DNA from: Pseudoruegeria sp. SK021
Lineage (GTDB): Bacteria > Pseudomonadota > Alphaproteobacteria > Rhodobacterales > Rhodobacteraceae
NCBI RefSeq assembly: GCF_002119405.1
Contig: NZ_MTBG01000014.1
Span: forward strand, 25,804 to 89,803
Length of the DNA: 64,000 bases
Reading direction: 5' to 3'
The translations under genes and the position numbers were made by a program. Shown here in pieces: positions 61,106-64,000 of the stretch (its first letter is position 1; the number at the start of each line of letters is the position of its first letter). The notes below the pieces were generated by a model. That model saw only the letters and a program-made list of their open reading frames with translations. It was not told the DNA's origin and made no database searches.

Positions 61106-62752
61106 ATGACATCCATTACTGCCTTTGGCCCAGATTTTCCGTTCGCCTATGACGATTGGCTGACCCATCCAGATGGGCTTGGCACCCTGCCTGAGGCCGC
61201 ATTGGGCTGCGAGGTTGCCGTGATCGGTGCTGGCGCGGCGGGCATTGTCGCCGCCCACGAACTGATGCGCCTTGGCCTGCGGCCCATCATCTATGAATCC
61301 CATAAGTTTGGCGGGCGCCTGCGATCGGAAGTCTTCGAAGGCAGCGATGGGATCATTGCCGAACTGGGTGGCATGCGGTTCCCGGTCTCGTCCCGCGCCT
61401 TTTATCACTACGTCGATCAGGTGGGATGTGAGACGGCGCCGTTTCCAAATCCGCTGACCGCTGCGGCAGGATCGACGGTGATCGACCTTGAAGGCCGCAC
61501 CCTTTTCGCCCGCACCTTGGATGATCTGCCGCCGCTGTTTCACGATGTCGCCCGCGCCTATGCCAACGCGCTGGAGTCGGGCGCCAATTTCAGCGCCCTG
61601 CAAGCCGCGATCCGGTCGCGGGATATTGCTGCCATCAAAGACATCTGGAACCCGCTGGTCGCGGCACTGGACGATCAGACCTTTTACGACTTCGTGACCT
61701 CGTCAGAGGCGTTCCGTGCACTTGGATTCCACCACCGAGAAGTGTTTGGTCAGGTGGGCTTTGGCACTGGCGGCTGGGATTCCGACTTTCCAAACTCGAT
61801 TCTAGAAATCTTGCGGGTCAACCTAACCGAACTTGACGACAACCAGCGGTTTGTCAAAGGCGGCGTGGAACAGGTCTTGCACCGGCTGTGGCGAAAGCGC
61901 GTTGACTGTGCACACTGGCCATCCGGCACCTCGCTGTCCGATCTGAACGGCGGCGCCACCCGCAGCCGAGCCACCCGGATCGCGCGGCTTCCGGACGGCA
62001 ATTTGTCGGTGACCGATCAATGGGGCCGCATCGACAGCTATCCCGCCGTTCTGGCCACCTGCCAAAGCCATTTGCTGACAACAGCGATCACCGTCGATGA
62101 GGCGCTGATCAGTCAGAAACTGTGGATGGCACTGGACCGCACCCGTTACATGCAATCGGCCAAGACCTTTGTCATGGTGGATCGCCCGTTCTGGCAAGAC
62201 ACCGACCCGGTGACGGCGCAGCCGGTTCTGTCAATGACCTTGACCGACCGGATCACCCGGGGCACCTATCTGTTCGACAACGGCCCCGATCAGCCGGGCG
62301 TGATCTGTCTGTCCTATGCGTGGATGACCGATGCGCTGAAGGTTCTGCCCCTGCCAGCCGAAAAACGCGTCGACTTGGCGTTGGCGGCACTGGCCAAGAT
62401 CTATCCCGATGTCGACATCGCCAGCCATATCCGCGGCAATCCGATCTGCGTCAGTTGGGAGGCCGACGAAAATTTCCTTGGGGCCTTTAAGGGCGCCCTA
62501 CCCGGCCATTACCGATACAATCACAGAATGTACGGTCACTTCGTGCAGGATCGTCTGCCCCCCGCAGAGCGCGGTTTGTTTCTGGCTGGCGATGGTGTCA
62601 GCTTTACCCCGGCATGGGTCGAAGGTGCGGTGCAAACGGCCCTAAACGCGGTTTGGGGGATCATGAACCATATGGGCGGGCGATCCCCCGACACCAATCC
62701 GGGACCGGGGGATCGCTATGGCGAGATCGGCCCGGTCGCCCTGCCCGAGTGA
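61106..62752 (+). CDS. davB: L-lysine 2-monooxygenase (DavB-like flavoprotein)
   Basis: A 548-residue flavin amine-oxidase-family oxygenase. FAD motif GAGAAG (41-46), the GGRLRSE motif, ELGGMRFPVSS, and the late FAD contact FLAGDGVSFTPAWVEGAVQT. Together with the opening ITAFGPDFPFAYDDWL it closely matches lysine 2-monooxygenase, which makes 5-aminovaleramide from L-lysine. With davA this gives the first two steps of lysine degradation to 5-aminovalerate. The gabT/gabD-like later steps are not in the window. The start follows a weak site. Confidence 0.88.
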   Translation: MTSITAFGPDFPFAYDDWLTHPDGLGTLPEAALGCEVAVIGAGAAGIVAAHELMRLGLRPIIYESHKFGGRLRSEVFEGSDGIIAELGGMRFPVSSRAFYHYVDQVGCETAPFPNPLTAAAGSTVIDLEGRTLFARTLDDLPPLFHDVARAYANALESGANFSALQAAIRSRDIAAIKDIWNPLVAALDDQTFYDFVTSSEAFRALGFHHREVFGQVGFGTGGWDSDFPNSILEILRVNLTELDDNQRFVKGGVEQVLHRLWRKRVDCAHWPSGTSLSDLNGGATRSRATRIARLPDGNLSVTDQWGRIDSYPAVLATCQSHLLTTAITVDEALISQKLWMALDRTRYMQSAKTFVMVDRPFWQDTDPVTAQPVLSMTLTDRITRGTYLFDNGPDQPGVICLSYAWMTDALKVLPLPAEKRVDLALAALAKIYPDVDIASHIRGNPICVSWEADENFLGAFKGALPGHYRYNHRMYGHFVQDRLPPAERGLFLAGDGVSFTPAWVEGAVQTALNAVWGIMNHMGGRSPDTNPGPGDRYGEIGPVALPE

Positions 62753-63119
62753 CCGTTTCGCAGCCTCGTCGGGCCCGCCCACTGACACTCCACCGGAACA
62801 CCCGCTCGGGCAGAGTGGCTTACCGCGCACTCCGGCGGCGGGATGCAGTCCGTGGATGGCGAGAGGCCAATCGAGGTTGCGCTCGGACCATCGGGAGAGG
62901 TGGTCATCAGACTATGGCCCCGCTGTTAAGGGTTAGCGACTTGCGAGTGTCGTGGATCAAGTAAGTGATGCCGGATGGTCACTGGAACGGATGTCGATCA
63001 GAATTGGAACTAGCATCCACCGCGCACCATCAAATCCTCGAAGTTGGCACTGTCCGGCGCTAGACGCGCCGGGCAGAGCCGCTGAAACCACCATATAGGC
63101 TATCTTGGACCGGACGCGC
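62753..63119. other. Intergenic region with a possible ABC ATPase remnant
   Basis: These 367 bases follow davB. I see no complete gene. From 62914 a 16-codon frame reads MAPLLRVSDLRVSWIK, which resembles the N-terminus of oligopeptide ABC ATPases and then stops, so it may be debris of an older rearrangement. Confidence 0.35.
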
Positions 63120-63650
63120 TTAGCGATAGAAGAAGTCTACCAGAGTCAGCGATACGGCGGGCACGTACGTGACCAGAAGCAGCACGAGAACAAGGACGCC
63201 GATGAACGGAAGGTTGGTACGGGTCGTGCCCCAGACATCAGTTTTGGCGATAGAGCATGCGGTGACCAGAACGCTGGCGACCGGCGGCGTTTGTTGACCC
63301 AAGGCGATGTTCAAGGTGATCAGGATGCCGAACTGTACTGGGTCGATTCCAAGTTGGTGCACCAGCGGCATGAAGATCGGGACAGTCAGGATGATCGCGG
63401 CAGCACCATGCAACACCATGCCAACGAACAGCAGGAATATATTGATGATCATCAATACCATCAGCTTGTCAGTTGTGATTCCAGTGATTCCGGCGGCCAA
63501 CTTCTGCGGTAGTTCGGTCTCAGTCAGATAAAGCCCCAGCACCGCCGATGACGCCACCAGCAGCATCACGGTCGACGTCTGGATCACCCCGTCCACAAGG
63601 GCTTGGTAGAGCTTGCCAAGATTGATCTCACGATAGACGAATACACCGAT
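63120..63650 (-). pseudogene. TRAP DctM C-terminal fragment
   Basis: About 177 residues of DctM C-terminal half: IGVFVYREINLGKLYQAL, then LMIINIFLLFVGMVLHGAAA and QQTPPVASVLVTA, ending at VSLTLVDFFYR. A full DctM is about 430 residues; the N-terminal half is missing. Similarity stops at IGVFVYR, 48 bases short of the predicted element end. The fragment has no valid upstream gene and is probably non-functional. Confidence 0.75.
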
Positions 63651-63698
63651 CATGTGAATCCCGGAGGCAAACTGGTCCACAGAAACGGTCGGATTACC

Positions 63699-64000
63699 TG
63701 ACCGTCGCGGATTAAAAGTCCGCCATTCTGATGCCCGAGGCGGAAGCTGAGGGCTGGGAGATGTATTCTGTGGAACTTTATAACCGGGTGCGCAGAGCGT
63801 GCCATGTCGAAGGTATGAGTGAGCGCGAGGCCGCGCGTCAGTTCGGGATTGATCGCAAGACGGTGTCAAAGATGCTGCAGCATTCGGTGCCTCCGGGGTA
63901 TCAACGCAAGGAGCCACCACTTCGTCCGAAGCTTGATCCCTTTGTGGCGGTGATCGACCAGATCCTCGAAGAGGATAAGAGCAAACTGAAGAAGCAGCGC
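63699..64000 (+). mobile_element. IS21-family insertion sequence, left end, runs out of window
   Basis: The element begins at about 63699 with TGACCGTCGCGG, matching the TG-start convention of IS21 elements; a GCGGA/TCCGC repeat (63707-63723) lies just inside. It carries istA and continues beyond base 64000. The exact end is inferred from the transposase and flanking disruption. Confidence 0.6.
63731..64000 (+). CDS. istA: IS21-family transposase IstA, N-terminal part
   Basis: The N-terminal 80-90 residues of IstA. The helix-turn-helix region reads MSEREAARQFGIDRKTVSKML and then HSVPPGYQRKEPPLRPKLDP. It would bind the element ends. ATG at 63731 or 63761 is possible; the latter (MYSVELYNRVRRACHV) is the usual start. 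The frame is open to the window end. Confidence 0.82.
   Translation, partial: MPEAEAEGWEMYSVELYNRVRRACHVEGMSEREAARQFGIDRKTVSKMLQHSVPPGYQRKEPPLRPKLDPFVAVIDQILEEDKSKLKKQR

Overview
The window is high-GC, densely coded DNA that reads as an alphaproteobacterium of the Rhodobacterales (Roseobacter/Paracoccaceae type). The basis is a sorbitol/mannitol (smo-mtlK) operon in the Rhodobacter arrangement, several TRAP transporters, and long same-strand operons with ATGA-type overlaps. This placement is inferred from gene content only. I recognised no rRNA, tRNA, CRISPR array or replication gene.

Layout. (1) 1-6.8 kb: polyol uptake and oxidation. A LacI-type regulator precedes smoEFGK (ABC importer), smoS (sorbitol dehydrogenase) and mtlK (mannitol 2-dehydrogenase, cut by the window edge). 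(2) 7.2-14.3 kb: a GNAT protein, then a malonate operon: malonyl-CoA decarboxylase, malonyl-CoA synthetase, a TRAP transporter and a GlcG/HbpS-like protein. (3) 14.4-20.3 kb: a YciI-like gene divergent from an FAH hydrolase, a RutE-like flavin reductase, a second TRAP system and an intradiol ring-cleavage dioxygenase. (4) 20.4-24.6 kb: a TAXI-TRAP operon with a cupin and a GntR regulator. (5) 24.9-26.3 kb: a MATE exporter. (6) 26.6-34.7 kb: a seven-gene operon with an ABC importer (binding protein, fused permease, ATPase), an MFS transporter, a GST-like protein, an FAH hydrolase and an extradiol-type dioxygenase. A second GntR regulator is divergent from it. (7) 36-42.2 kb: a LysR regulator divergent from a third TRAP system, a D-2-hydroxyacid dehydrogenase and an M24-fold protein. 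(8) 42.2-49.6 kb: a DMT exporter, a dipeptide-type ABC system whose binding protein lies convergently, and a GST. (9) 49.9-53.6 kb: an SLC13/RCK-type transporter and a ygiC/ygiB-like pair. (10) 53.6-59.1 kb: a second peptide-type ABC operon. (11) 59.3-62.8 kb: a LysR regulator beside divergent davA and davB (L-lysine to 5-aminovalerate). (12) 63.1-64 kb: the C-terminal part of a TRAP DctM gene next to the left end of an IS21-family element running out of the window.

The common theme is uptake of small organic substrates coupled to their first catabolic steps. Four complete TRAP systems, four ABC importers and several secondary transporters sit beside oxygenases, dehydrogenases and hydrolases, most with a local regulator.

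Two sequence patterns cut across the annotation. First, strong stem-loops sit in the gap between a binding-protein gene and the following membrane-subunit gene in all six operons that have such a gap. Second, an AT-embedded ATCGAT motif recurs in the control regions of the malonate, FAH/YciI, TAXI, ABC and second gntR units. A pair of matching TTTAC-N4-GTAAA-like sites flanks the LacI regulator and is its likely operator. Start codons and several substrates are inferences and are flagged as such.
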